Source of the DNA: Mycobacterium sp. WUMAC-067
Lineage (GTDB): Bacteria > Actinomycetota > Actinomycetes > Mycobacteriales > Mycobacteriaceae
NCBI RefSeq assembly: GCF_020217485.1
Contig: NZ_JAEKMI010000022.1
Location: 1-64,000 of the forward strand
Direction of reading: 5' to 3'
Length of the DNA: 64,000 nt
In this document: positions 58,212 through 64,000 of the stretch, one piece after another
Layout: the number at the start of each line of letters is the position of its first letter
How positions within the stretch are numbered: position 1 is the stretch's first letter
Notes under the pieces: model-generated
What the model saw: only the letters and a program-made list of their open reading frames with translations
Told to the model about the DNA's origin: nothing
The model's database searches: none
Made by a program: the position numbers and the translations under genes

Positions 58212-59345
58212 TCAGGCGATCTGCTGACTGGGTTGCAGCACGAAATCGACGACGACGGCGGCCATGTCGTCGATCGCGCTGCGCGCGATGACCTCGTAGC
58301 CGTGAGTGCTCAGCGTGGGTAGGCACAGCAGGCCGGCGCGCGCGGCCTGCCCGGTGGCCTTGGCGTGCGACGCGTCGGATTCGAATGCGCCCAGCGCGGC
58401 CGGCTGTGGGGACATGCCGTGGTCGGTGGCGATTTTCAGCAGCCGGTCGGCGACCTCCTTGTCGTAAATGCACAACGCGTCGCTGTAGCCGATGATCGGG
58501 CCGCCGGTGACGGTGGTGTTGTATTCGACTTCGGTGGGGCCGACTTCCAGGGCGAGCGTGAGGTGGCCGGGCAGGGTGGCGCTGGCGTAGGTGCCCCCCA
58601 CCCCGCCGATCTCCTCGCTGGTGGTGAAGACCAGGTAGACGTCGTCGGCGGGGCGTTGGTCGCGCTCGCGCAACAGGCGGGCGGCGTTCAGCAGCGCGGT
58701 CACCGCGGCGCGGTCGTCCAGGAAGTAGGCGCCGACGTAGTCTCCGATCTCGACCACGGATCTCTTGCTGCGGTCAACGCACACGCGGGTGCCGGCGTGC
58801 ACTCCCGCCTCGGCCAACTCCTCGGTGCTGCGGCCGGTGAACACGTACACGTGATGCCAGTCCAGCGCGCGGTCGCCCTTGTCGGGCTTGGTCTCCCAGA
58901 TCCGCGAGCTTTCCTGCGTGGTGTGCTCGGAGCCGAGAGCCAGTACGGCGGTGAGGGTTTCGTTGTCGCCGAGCACCGCGACCGGGCCGAGCCCGAAGTT
59001 GCCCGGGTACATCGTGCCCAGCTGAGTCAAATGCAGCGTGCCGTCGGATTCCACGCGCTTGACGATCATCGACAGCTCGTCCATGTGCGCCATCACCCGG
59101 GTCGCGGTGCCCGGGATGGCCTCGGTCCGCTGGCGGTGGTCGGGAGCCCCGGCGTCGCCGGCCGACGCGTCGGCGGCGATGTATCCGATCAGGTTTCCGG
59201 CGTCGTCGGTCCACATGTCGTCGACGAGGGGTTGCAGCTCGCGGGCGATGACCGCGCGCACCTCGTCCTCCTGACCGCACGGCCCGTAGGTCCACAGGAG
59301 TTCTTGCAGCAACTCGTCGGTTGAGTCGCGGTCGGGGTGCGCCAT
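58212..59345 (-). CDS. M42-family metallopeptidase
   Basis: A 377-aa co-catalytic zinc aminopeptidase/endoglucanase-type (M42) protein. Metal and catalytic residues visible: AHMDEL (His and Asp), YFLDDRAAV (bridging Asp), TSEEIGGVG (catalytic Glu-Glu), ALEVGPT (ligand) and TLSTHGYEV (His). A protease-associated inserted domain lies between. It probably trims short peptides in the cytoplasm. It sits alone between the heptose operon and an LLM oxidoreductase. Confidence 0.92.
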   Translation of the reverse strand: MAHPDRDSTDELLQELLWTYGPCGQEDEVRAVIARELQPLVDDMWTDDAGNLIGYIAADASAGDAGAPDHRQRTEAIPGTATRVMAHMDELSMIVKRVESDGTLHLTQLGTMYPGNFGLGPVAVLGDNETLTAVLALGSEHTTQESSRIWETKPDKGDRALDWHHVYVFTGRSTEELAEAGVHAGTRVCVDRSKRSVVEIGDYVGAYFLDDRAAVTALLNAARLLRERDQRPADDVYLVFTTSEEIGGVGGTYASATLPGHLTLALEVGPTEVEYNTTVTGGPIIGYSDALCIYDKEVADRLLKIATDHGMSPQPAALGAFESDASHAKATGQAARAGLLCLPTLSTHGYEVIARSAIDDMAAVVVDFVLQPSQQIA

Positions 59346-59383
59346 GAGATCCTCTCCGTCATTGGGTTCAGAGGATCAGTACC

Positions 59384-59406
59384 CGCGATAGCCTGCGGCT
59401 ATCGCG
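59384..59406 (-). terminator. Perfect hairpin downstream of the LLM oxidoreductase gene
   Basis: CGCGATAGCC (59384-59393) pairs with GGCTATCGCG (59397-59406) around a 3-nt loop, a 10-bp perfect stem. It lies after the LLM gene on the minus strand and before the peptidase gene. There is no T-run; it is plausibly a terminator of the T-poor kind. Confidence 0.55.
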
Positions 59407-59493
59407 ACGGATGCGAAACCGCCGTCAGGCGAGCGCGATGCCGAGTTCTTCGGCGAACACGTTGCATCCGCCCGTGTTCACCGCTATTTGCCG

Positions 59494-60393
59494 TCAGGCC
59501 TTCCCTGCGTCACCCCATCGGGCGATCACCTGACCGGCGAAGTCAAGCAACTCCTCAAGGGTGGGGAACATGGCGAAAGCATCCACGACCGCCTCGTCGG
59601 CACCCGACTTGGCGAGGCGTTCGAGCCTGTCGGCGACAGCGTCAACGGACGTGCCCGGTTCGAGGTTGATCCGCATGGCCGTCTTCAACGCGTCCGGGTC
59701 GCGGCCGGCGTCTTCTGCCGCACCCCGCGCAATCGACCACAGGTGGTCGGTGACCTCGTCCTGCAGCCCCTCGACCCCGAGCCAGCCGGTGCCGCTGCGG
59801 CCGACCCGGCGCATCGCGGCCTCGCTGGCGCCGCCGATCCAGATGGGCGGACCACCGGCCTGGACCGGGCGCAGGTCGGCATGGACCGGCGGCAGCGAGA
59901 AAAACTCGCTGTCCCAGGACACCGGGGTGGTCGTCCACCACTCGTGCAGAAACGCCAGCAGGTCATCGAGCATCCGGCCGCGTCGGCTCCAGTCCGCGCC
60001 GCGGGCGATGTCGTGTTCGTCCTTCATCCACCCGACTCCCACGCCAACGTCAAGGCGGCCGTCGCTGAGCACGTCGAGCGTGGTCAGCAGCCGGGCCAGG
60101 TGCACCGGCTCGTAGTAGAACGTGCTGAGCGTGCTGGAGTTCAGCCGCACCCGGCTGGTCGCCGCCGCGGCCACCGTCCACAGCAGCACCGGATCGAGGT
60201 ACCGGGTCATCTGCGGCGGGTACGGCTGCTCTTTGCCCGGATAGGTGCTGTGCATAGCAACCGGCGTGACCAGGCGATCGCCGACCCACAGCGTGTCGTA
60301 GCCGAGGTCCTCGAGTCCGCGGCAGAACGCGCTCAGACCAGCGGCGCCGCTGACGGCGGACCCGACTATGGGAAGTGCGAAACCTAGCTTCAT
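59494..60393 (-). CDS. LLM-class F420-dependent oxidoreductase
   Basis: A 299-aa luciferase-like monooxygenase-fold enzyme starting MKLGFALPIVGSAVS. Typical signatures are LGYDTLWVGDRLVTP, LNSSTLSTFYYEPVHLARLLTTLDVLSDGRLDVGVGVGW and IWIGGASEAAMRR. It resembles the TIGR03619-type F420 family of actinobacteria; substrate unknown. An ATG 30 bp upstream is possible but off-family. It lies 85 bp from an F420-NADPH oxidoreductase-like gene, consistent with shared cofactor use. Confidence 0.9.
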   Translation of the reverse strand: MKLGFALPIVGSAVSGAAGLSAFCRGLEDLGYDTLWVGDRLVTPVAMHSTYPGKEQPYPPQMTRYLDPVLLWTVAAAATSRVRLNSSTLSTFYYEPVHLARLLTTLDVLSDGRLDVGVGVGWMKDEHDIARGADWSRRGRMLDDLLAFLHEWWTTTPVSWDSEFFSLPPVHADLRPVQAGGPPIWIGGASEAAMRRVGRSGTGWLGVEGLQDEVTDHLWSIARGAAEDAGRDPDALKTAMRINLEPGTSVDAVADRLERLAKSGADEAVVDAFAMFPTLEELLDFAGQVIARWGDAGKA

Positions 60394-60478
60394 CGCGAAT
60401 CCTTTCGGTGATCGATCAACCATTATTTGGGCGCACGGCGCCCCGGTCCGTTCACGGCGTGGACCGGGGCGGTGCGGC

Positions 60479-61102
60479 TCAGGCGGGAACGGTGGCGCCG
60501 AGGGCGAAGTCGAAATTCCCCACCCCGTGGCGGGCGAGGCCCATCACGACCAGGCCCGTTCCTTCCAGCCAGTGCGCCATGTGCAACTCGCCGACGTCCA
60601 GCGGGCGCAGCCCGAGGCTCCCGACGAACTCCGCAACGCCCGCCTTGGCGCGCGCGTCGTCGCCGGCGATGAAGACGTCGAGCGGCCGGCCCTGGGTCAG
60701 GACAACACCGAAGATGGTGTTGAACGCCTTCACCACGCTCGCGCTGGCCGGGGCGGCCTTGGCAACTTCCTGCGCGATCGAGGTGTCATCGGGGATGGCC
60801 AGCCCATCCGCCGCGGCGTTGAAGGGGTTGCTGATGTCGACGATGACCTTGCCCGCGAGGGCTTCTCCGTACTGGGCGACGACCGGAACGACATTGGCGT
60901 ACAACAGGGCCACGATGACGATGTCCCCGGCCGGGACGGCGCCGAACTCTCCCGTCGTGGCGCCGCCGCCGAGGGCCTTGGCCAGGTCGGCGGCCTTGGA
61001 CTCGTCGCGGCCGGTGATCTCGACGGTGTTGCCGCCTGCTACTGCCAGCGCGCCGATGGCGCGGGCCATGTTCCCGGTGCCGATGATGCTGATGCTGCCC
61101 AT
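60479..61102 (-). CDS. NADPH-dependent F420 reductase-like protein
   Basis: A 207-aa Rossmann-fold protein of the F420_oxidored family. The NADPH motif ISIIGTGNMARAIG is at residues 4-17, and ISNPFN and HMAHWLEGTGLVVMGLA match the Fno-like fold. It may move hydride between NADPH and F420, or reduce another substrate, since many members lack proven F420 use. It is transcribed divergently from a MarR gene and is that regulator's probable target, perhaps with the LLM gene. Confidence 0.88.
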   Translation of the reverse strand: MGSISIIGTGNMARAIGALAVAGGNTVEITGRDESKAADLAKALGGGATTGEFGAVPAGDIVIVALLYANVVPVVAQYGEALAGKVIVDISNPFNAAADGLAIPDDTSIAQEVAKAAPASASVVKAFNTIFGVVLTQGRPLDVFIAGDDARAKAGVAEFVGSLGLRPLDVGELHMAHWLEGTGLVVMGLARHGVGNFDFALGATVPA

Positions 61103-61131
61103 AAGGTGTCCATCCTGATTATCGAAGAAAA

Positions 61132-61189
61132 GGTTGATGTGTCTACCTTATGCCCAGTTTTGGTGATGCGTCAACCAATTGGGTAACAT
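61132..61189. promoter_or_regulatory. Operator/promoter region between the F420-reductase-like and MarR genes
   Basis: The 95-bp divergent gap holds GGTTGA (61132-61137) and TCAACC (61171-61176) as an inverted repeat, and CCAATTGG (61175-61182) as an 8-bp palindrome. TAACAT (61184-61189) is a -10 element ending 8 nt before the marR ATG. The palindrome next to the -10 would let MarR block its own promoter. Confidence 0.5.
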
Positions 61190-61197
61190 TGGGGCTG

Positions 61198-61680
61198 ATG
61201 GAACCGAACTGGCTGGACCCTCGTGAAGACCGCGCCTGGCGGGCCTTTCAGCACGCGCATCATCAGCTCGACGTGCACCTGAACCGGGGTCTGCAGGAAT
61301 TGGGCCTGTCGGGGGCCGACTACCAGATCCTGGCGGTGCTCTCGGAGCACGAACGGGACCGCATGCCTGCCCGCGCCCTGTGCAACGCACTGGGCTGGGA
61401 GAAAAGCCGTGTCTCCCACCAGGTGCGACGCATGGAGAAGGGCGGGCTGATCTGCCGCGAGCCGAACCCCGACGACGCCCGGAGCACCATGGTCTGCCTG
61501 CTGCCGGCCGGCCGCGCCGCGATCGAGAAGGCGGCACCCAAGCACGTCGAGGACGTCCGCCGGAACTTCATCGGATTGCTGACGCCGGCTGAGCTCGACA
61601 TGCTCGCCGCCCTCAACGAACGAGTCCTGCACCACCTGGCCACAGACGGCGGCTCCCCCGCGGAAGACGAGCCCTCATAG
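61198..61680 (+). CDS. MarR-family transcriptional regulator
   Basis: A 160-aa winged-helix regulator starting MEPNWLDPREDRAWRAFQ. The wHTH domain spans about residues 35-110, with LGWEKSRVSHQVRRMEKGG (recognition helix) and EPNPDDARSTMVCLL (wing). Upstream methionine at 61150 would add 16 residues across the operator and is rejected. The mRNA is probably leaderless. It likely represses the divergent reductase gene. Confidence 0.92.
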   Translation: MEPNWLDPREDRAWRAFQHAHHQLDVHLNRGLQELGLSGADYQILAVLSEHERDRMPARALCNALGWEKSRVSHQVRRMEKGGLICREPNPDDARSTMVCLLPAGRAAIEKAAPKHVEDVRRNFIGLLTPAELDMLAALNERVLHHLATDGGSPAEDEPS

Positions 61681-61795
61681 GTGAGATGCAGCGTTACGGG
61701 TGGGCGGTTACCGAGTCCGGCGGCCGCTGCGCGCCGGGCATCGCTCGGTGAATGCGAATAAACCGGGAAATGCGCCCCGATCTGCTCAAACTTTG

Positions 61796-61868
61796 TGGAG
61801 CTAAGGGGAATCGAACCCCTGACCTACTCGATGCGAACGAGTCGCGCTACCAACTGCGCCATAGCCCC
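61796..61868 (-). tRNA. tRNA-Ala (anticodon CGC)
   Basis: A 73-nt cloverleaf on the minus strand. The acceptor arm GGGGCTA pairs with TAGCTCC including the G3:U70 pair that marks alanine tRNAs. Anticodon loop TTCGCAT gives CGC, reading GCG. The T arm is AGGGG-TTCGATT-CCCCT. CCA is not encoded. It lies between the marR gene and glpR, the position I recall for a tRNA-Ala gene near Rv0996. Confidence 0.96.
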
Positions 61869-61918
61869 TGACCGCTAGCAGGCTACCAGCCGCGGCACCC
61901 ACGGCCGAAACGCCAGCG

Positions 61919-62983
61919 CTATTCGCCGACAGCGCGCGGCAAGTCCCGGGGCCAACCGTAGGTCCGCATCGCCATCGCGTAGTCCAGGTGCTCGAAGACC
62001 GGGTCCTCGTCGTCGATCTCCAGCACCACCGCGCCCGGGCGGCGCAGGCGGGAGGGGACCACGTCGTAGTCGCGGTCGTAGGCGTTCTCGACGCCGAGGC
62101 GCGCCCGCGCCATCCGCTGCATCCGGCGGCGGCGCACCTTCTCCTCGATGCGCGTCTGGCGCCGCAGATAACCCAGGTACAGCAGGGTGATGCCGATCGC
62201 GCTGCCGCACACCCACCAGGCGCTCGGCGAGATCTTGAACGCCGCGGTGGCCGAGCCGACCAGGACGAACGCCATCGCCATCAAGACCTTCTTGCGGAAG
62301 GCGTACTTGCGGGCACTGACCGCGGCGGCGGTCTTGGCGTCGAAGCGGCGCCGCCGCGCGGCGTTGCGCGGGATCGGCGCCGGCGCCTCCTCGTCGGCGT
62401 CGTCGCTGTCGGCGGCAGGTTCCAATCCGGAGGAGTCCTCGACGTACTCGTAGCGGTCGTCGTCGTGCTTGGCGACAGCCTCGGTGTCGGCGTCGTCATC
62501 CTCGGCGGCCTCGGCGGGTTCTTCATCGGAGTCCTCGCCCGCGGAAGCGCTGGCCCCCACCGGAAGTGCCGCCGAATCCTCGACGACATCGACGTCGAGG
62601 TAGTCGGGCTCGTCCGCCTCGGCGGGCTCGGTCATGGCCATCTTCATCACCACCGGGCGCCGGCGGCTCAGCTCGTCGGTGTCGGCGTCGTCGTCCGGTT
62701 CCCGGTCGCGGTCTTCGTTCTCGGAGAGGTCGTGCTCGTCGTCGAGGTCGGTGTCGGCCGAGTCTTCCGGCGGCTGCCAGTCGGGGTCGCTGCGGTGGCC
62801 GGCGGCCGGACCGCTGCGCTTGACCAGCCGGGAGTTGGCCCCGCCGTTGAGGACTCGGGTCGCCAGCGCCACGTCGCTGGTGCGGCGCACCGCGTCTCGT
62901 TTGCTGACCAGCATCGGCACCAAGACGAACAGCCACAGCACCACGAGCGATATCCACAACAACGACTGCGGGATGCTTGGCAT
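61919..62983 (-). CDS. glpR: GlpR/SepX-like divisome membrane protein (Rv0996)
   Basis: A 354-aa protein with one N-terminal membrane helix (LLWISLVVLWLFVLVPMLV), a long acidic Asp/Glu-rich cytoplasmic linker, two further membrane segments (about residues 240-285) and a basic then folded C-terminus. Layout and position match M. tuberculosis Rv0996 and the corynebacterial membrane receptor (GlpR) of the gephyrin-like protein Glp, related to Streptomyces SepX, acting in cell division and polar growth. ATG 62983 (MPSIPQSLL) gives a length close to Rv0996. The Glp partner gene is two genes away at the window end. Confidence 0.88.
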   Translation of the reverse strand: MPSIPQSLLWISLVVLWLFVLVPMLVSKRDAVRRTSDVALATRVLNGGANSRLVKRSGPAAGHRSDPDWQPPEDSADTDLDDEHDLSENEDRDREPDDDADTDELSRRRPVVMKMAMTEPAEADEPDYLDVDVVEDSAALPVGASASAGEDSDEEPAEAAEDDDADTEAVAKHDDDRYEYVEDSSGLEPAADSDDADEEAPAPIPRNAARRRRFDAKTAAAVSARKYAFRKKVLMAMAFVLVGSATAAFKISPSAWWVCGSAIGITLLYLGYLRRQTRIEEKVRRRRMQRMARARLGVENAYDRDYDVVPSRLRRPGAVVLEIDDEDPVFEHLDYAMAMRTYGWPRDLPRAVGE

Positions 62984-63185
62984 GACGACCTGCTCTCTTT
63001 GGTTCTCGTCCCCCGCGAAGCCCATCGGTGGCCACCGCGGCCGGGTCATGACGACCAGGACAATTACACACCTGTAATTTGCCTCTCACAAGCACCATGA
63101 GTCACTCGTGTCGCGCTAGTCCCAAACTGGTAAGGATTGGATCTCCCCCGGCGCGCCACCGCGGCGCCTATTTAATCGGCGGCGG

Positions 63186-63797
63186 TCATACCCAGCTCGC
63201 GTTACCGGCGCGGACCAGCGCCGATGCCACCGACCCGGTGACCTCTTCGACGGTGATGGCCATCAGCAGGTGATCGCGCCACGCCTTGTCGACTTCGAGG
63301 TAGCGCTGCAACACGCCCTCCTGGCGAAACCCCACCTTCGCCAGCACGGCCCGGCTCGCGGCATTTTCCGGGCGCACGGTCGCCTCCACCCGGTGCAACA
63401 TCACCGGTCCGAAGCAGTGATCGAGGCCGAGGGCCAAGGCCGCGGTCGCCACTCCGCCGCCGGTGGCCGACCGCGGCACCCAGTAGCCGATCCATGCCGA
63501 GCGCAGCGCGCCGTGCGTGACGTTGCCGACGGTGAGCTGGCCGCAGAACCGGCCATCGAGCTCGATGACGTAGGGCAGCATCCGGCCCTGGCGTGCCTCC
63601 GCCCGCAGGCCGGAACACAGCGCCGGCCACGCGGCCACGGCATGCCGGGCCGTCCAGTCGCCCTCGGCGCTGGGCTCCCACGGTTCCAGGTGCGCACGAT
63701 CGGCCAGCCGGATCCGGCTCCACTGTGCGCCGTCGCGCAGCCGCACCGCTCGCAGCCGGACCACGCCGGCCGGAACCCGCAGCGGCCCAACGCTCAT
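63186..63797 (-). CDS. rimJ: GNAT-family ribosomal-protein-alanine acetyltransferase-like protein
   Basis: A 203-aa GNAT acetyltransferase, the length of M. tuberculosis RimJ (Rv0995) as I recall it. The acetyl-CoA region is around GYWVPRSATGGGVATAALALGL, and HRVEATVRPENAASRAVLAKVGF is the classic RimJ/RimL motif. It may acetylate the N-terminus of a ribosomal protein, but the mycobacterial target is not proven. ATG 63797 (MSVGPLRVPAGVVRLR) was preferred to one 42 bp upstream. It lies between glpR and the gephyrin-like gene. Confidence 0.93.
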   Translation of the reverse strand: MSVGPLRVPAGVVRLRAVRLRDGAQWSRIRLADRAHLEPWEPSAEGDWTARHAVAAWPALCSGLRAEARQGRMLPYVIELDGRFCGQLTVGNVTHGALRSAWIGYWVPRSATGGGVATAALALGLDHCFGPVMLHRVEATVRPENAASRAVLAKVGFRQEGVLQRYLEVDKAWRDHLLMAITVEEVTGSVASALVRAGNASWV

Positions 63798-63859
63798 GGG
63801 CCAGCCCGGATGACGAGAAGTGGAGCGCAACAGGTTCACCGTGGACGCAGTCGTTCCGC

Positions 63860-64000
63860 TCAGCCGCGCTGGGCCAGGAAAGCGACGTCGACGATCTCGC
63901 CGGTGCGAATCTGCTCGGCGCCGGTGGGCACCACCACCAGACAGTTGGCTTCGGCGAGGGTGGCCAGCAGGTGCGACGCGCCCGGGGCTCCGCCGAGTGC
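63860..64000 (-). CDS. Gephyrin-like molybdotransferase (MoeA/Glp), C-terminal end, truncated by the window
   Basis: The last 46 residues of a MoeA-type protein: ASHLLATLAEANCLVVVPTG then EQIRTGEIVDVAFL, the usual MoeA domain IV end (NxLvvvPeg...aGexVdv). By synteny this is Rv0994, called moeA1 and, in corynebacteria, Glp, which binds FtsZ and the receptor encoded by glpR. The gene continues beyond the right edge. Confidence 0.88.
   Translation of the reverse strand, partial: ALGGAPGASHLLATLAEANCLVVVPTGAEQIRTGEIVDVAFLAQRG

Overview
The window is chromosomal DNA of a high-GC actinobacterium, almost certainly a slow-growing non-tuberculous Mycobacterium (M. avium complex or a near relative). 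The evidence is the gene order of both flanks (the M. tuberculosis Rv1019 to Rv0994 segment, inverted), typical mycobacterial proteins (LpqT, RpfB, a PPE protein, a protein O-mannosyltransferase, a PatA-type acetyltransferase, a fatty-acyl-AMP ligase, F420 enzymes) and TANNNT -10 elements 6-8 nt before several start codons. Species assignment is inference; no database search was run.

1-14.5 kb is conserved core: a TetR regulator, tRNA-Gln with terminator, glmU-prs-arsC-like-lpqT, an SDR, rplY-pth, a fatty-acyl-AMP ligase, then (minus strand) tatD-rpfB-rsmA-ispE and (plus strand) metG. 47.5-64 kb is core again: pabB, rsmI, pmt, arcA, alkB-like, two DUF5642 lipoproteins, patA, a heptose module (hddA-gmhA-gmhB), an M42 peptidase, an F420-linked pair with a divergent MarR regulator, tRNA-Ala, glpR, rimJ and the 3' end of the gephyrin-like moeA/glp gene.

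Between metG and pabB lie about 33 kb that M. tuberculosis appears to lack; from memory it has a single gene (Rv1006) there. This region starts with small accessory genes (Ddn-like, DUF1772, TetR, PAS) and ends with an oxidoreductase/ECF41 sigma pair. Its centre, 16.5-45 kb, is a complete Wzx/Wzy-type exopolysaccharide locus. It encodes a BcsB-like exported protein, two tandem gamma-butyrolactone-receptor-like TetR regulators, a PPE protein, an RmlC-like epimerase with an altered active site, a polyprenyl glycosylphosphotransferase, a flippase, a GT2-GT4 fusion, two more GT4 enzymes, a split Alg13/Alg14-like transferase, a redox module (Gfo/Idh/MocA, TIM-barrel protein, GMC oxidoreductase, aldo/keto reductase), an O-antigen ligase/polymerase, a Wzz-BY-kinase-like fusion whose Walker A lysine is missing, two DUF4832-like lipoproteins, an FkbM methyltransferase and a GAF-GGDEF-EAL c-di-GMP enzyme.

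The likely flow is: the phosphotransferase loads the first sugar on a polyprenyl phosphate; the glycosyltransferases build the unit; the redox, epimerase and methyltransferase genes modify it; the flippase exports it; the Wzy-like protein polymerises it under the Wzz-like protein; and the lipoproteins and BcsB-like protein act outside the membrane. Local regulators and a c-di-GMP enzyme suggest conditional expression. This locus is the most interesting content of the window. No CRISPR array, insertion sequence, integrase, prophage or rRNA was seen.
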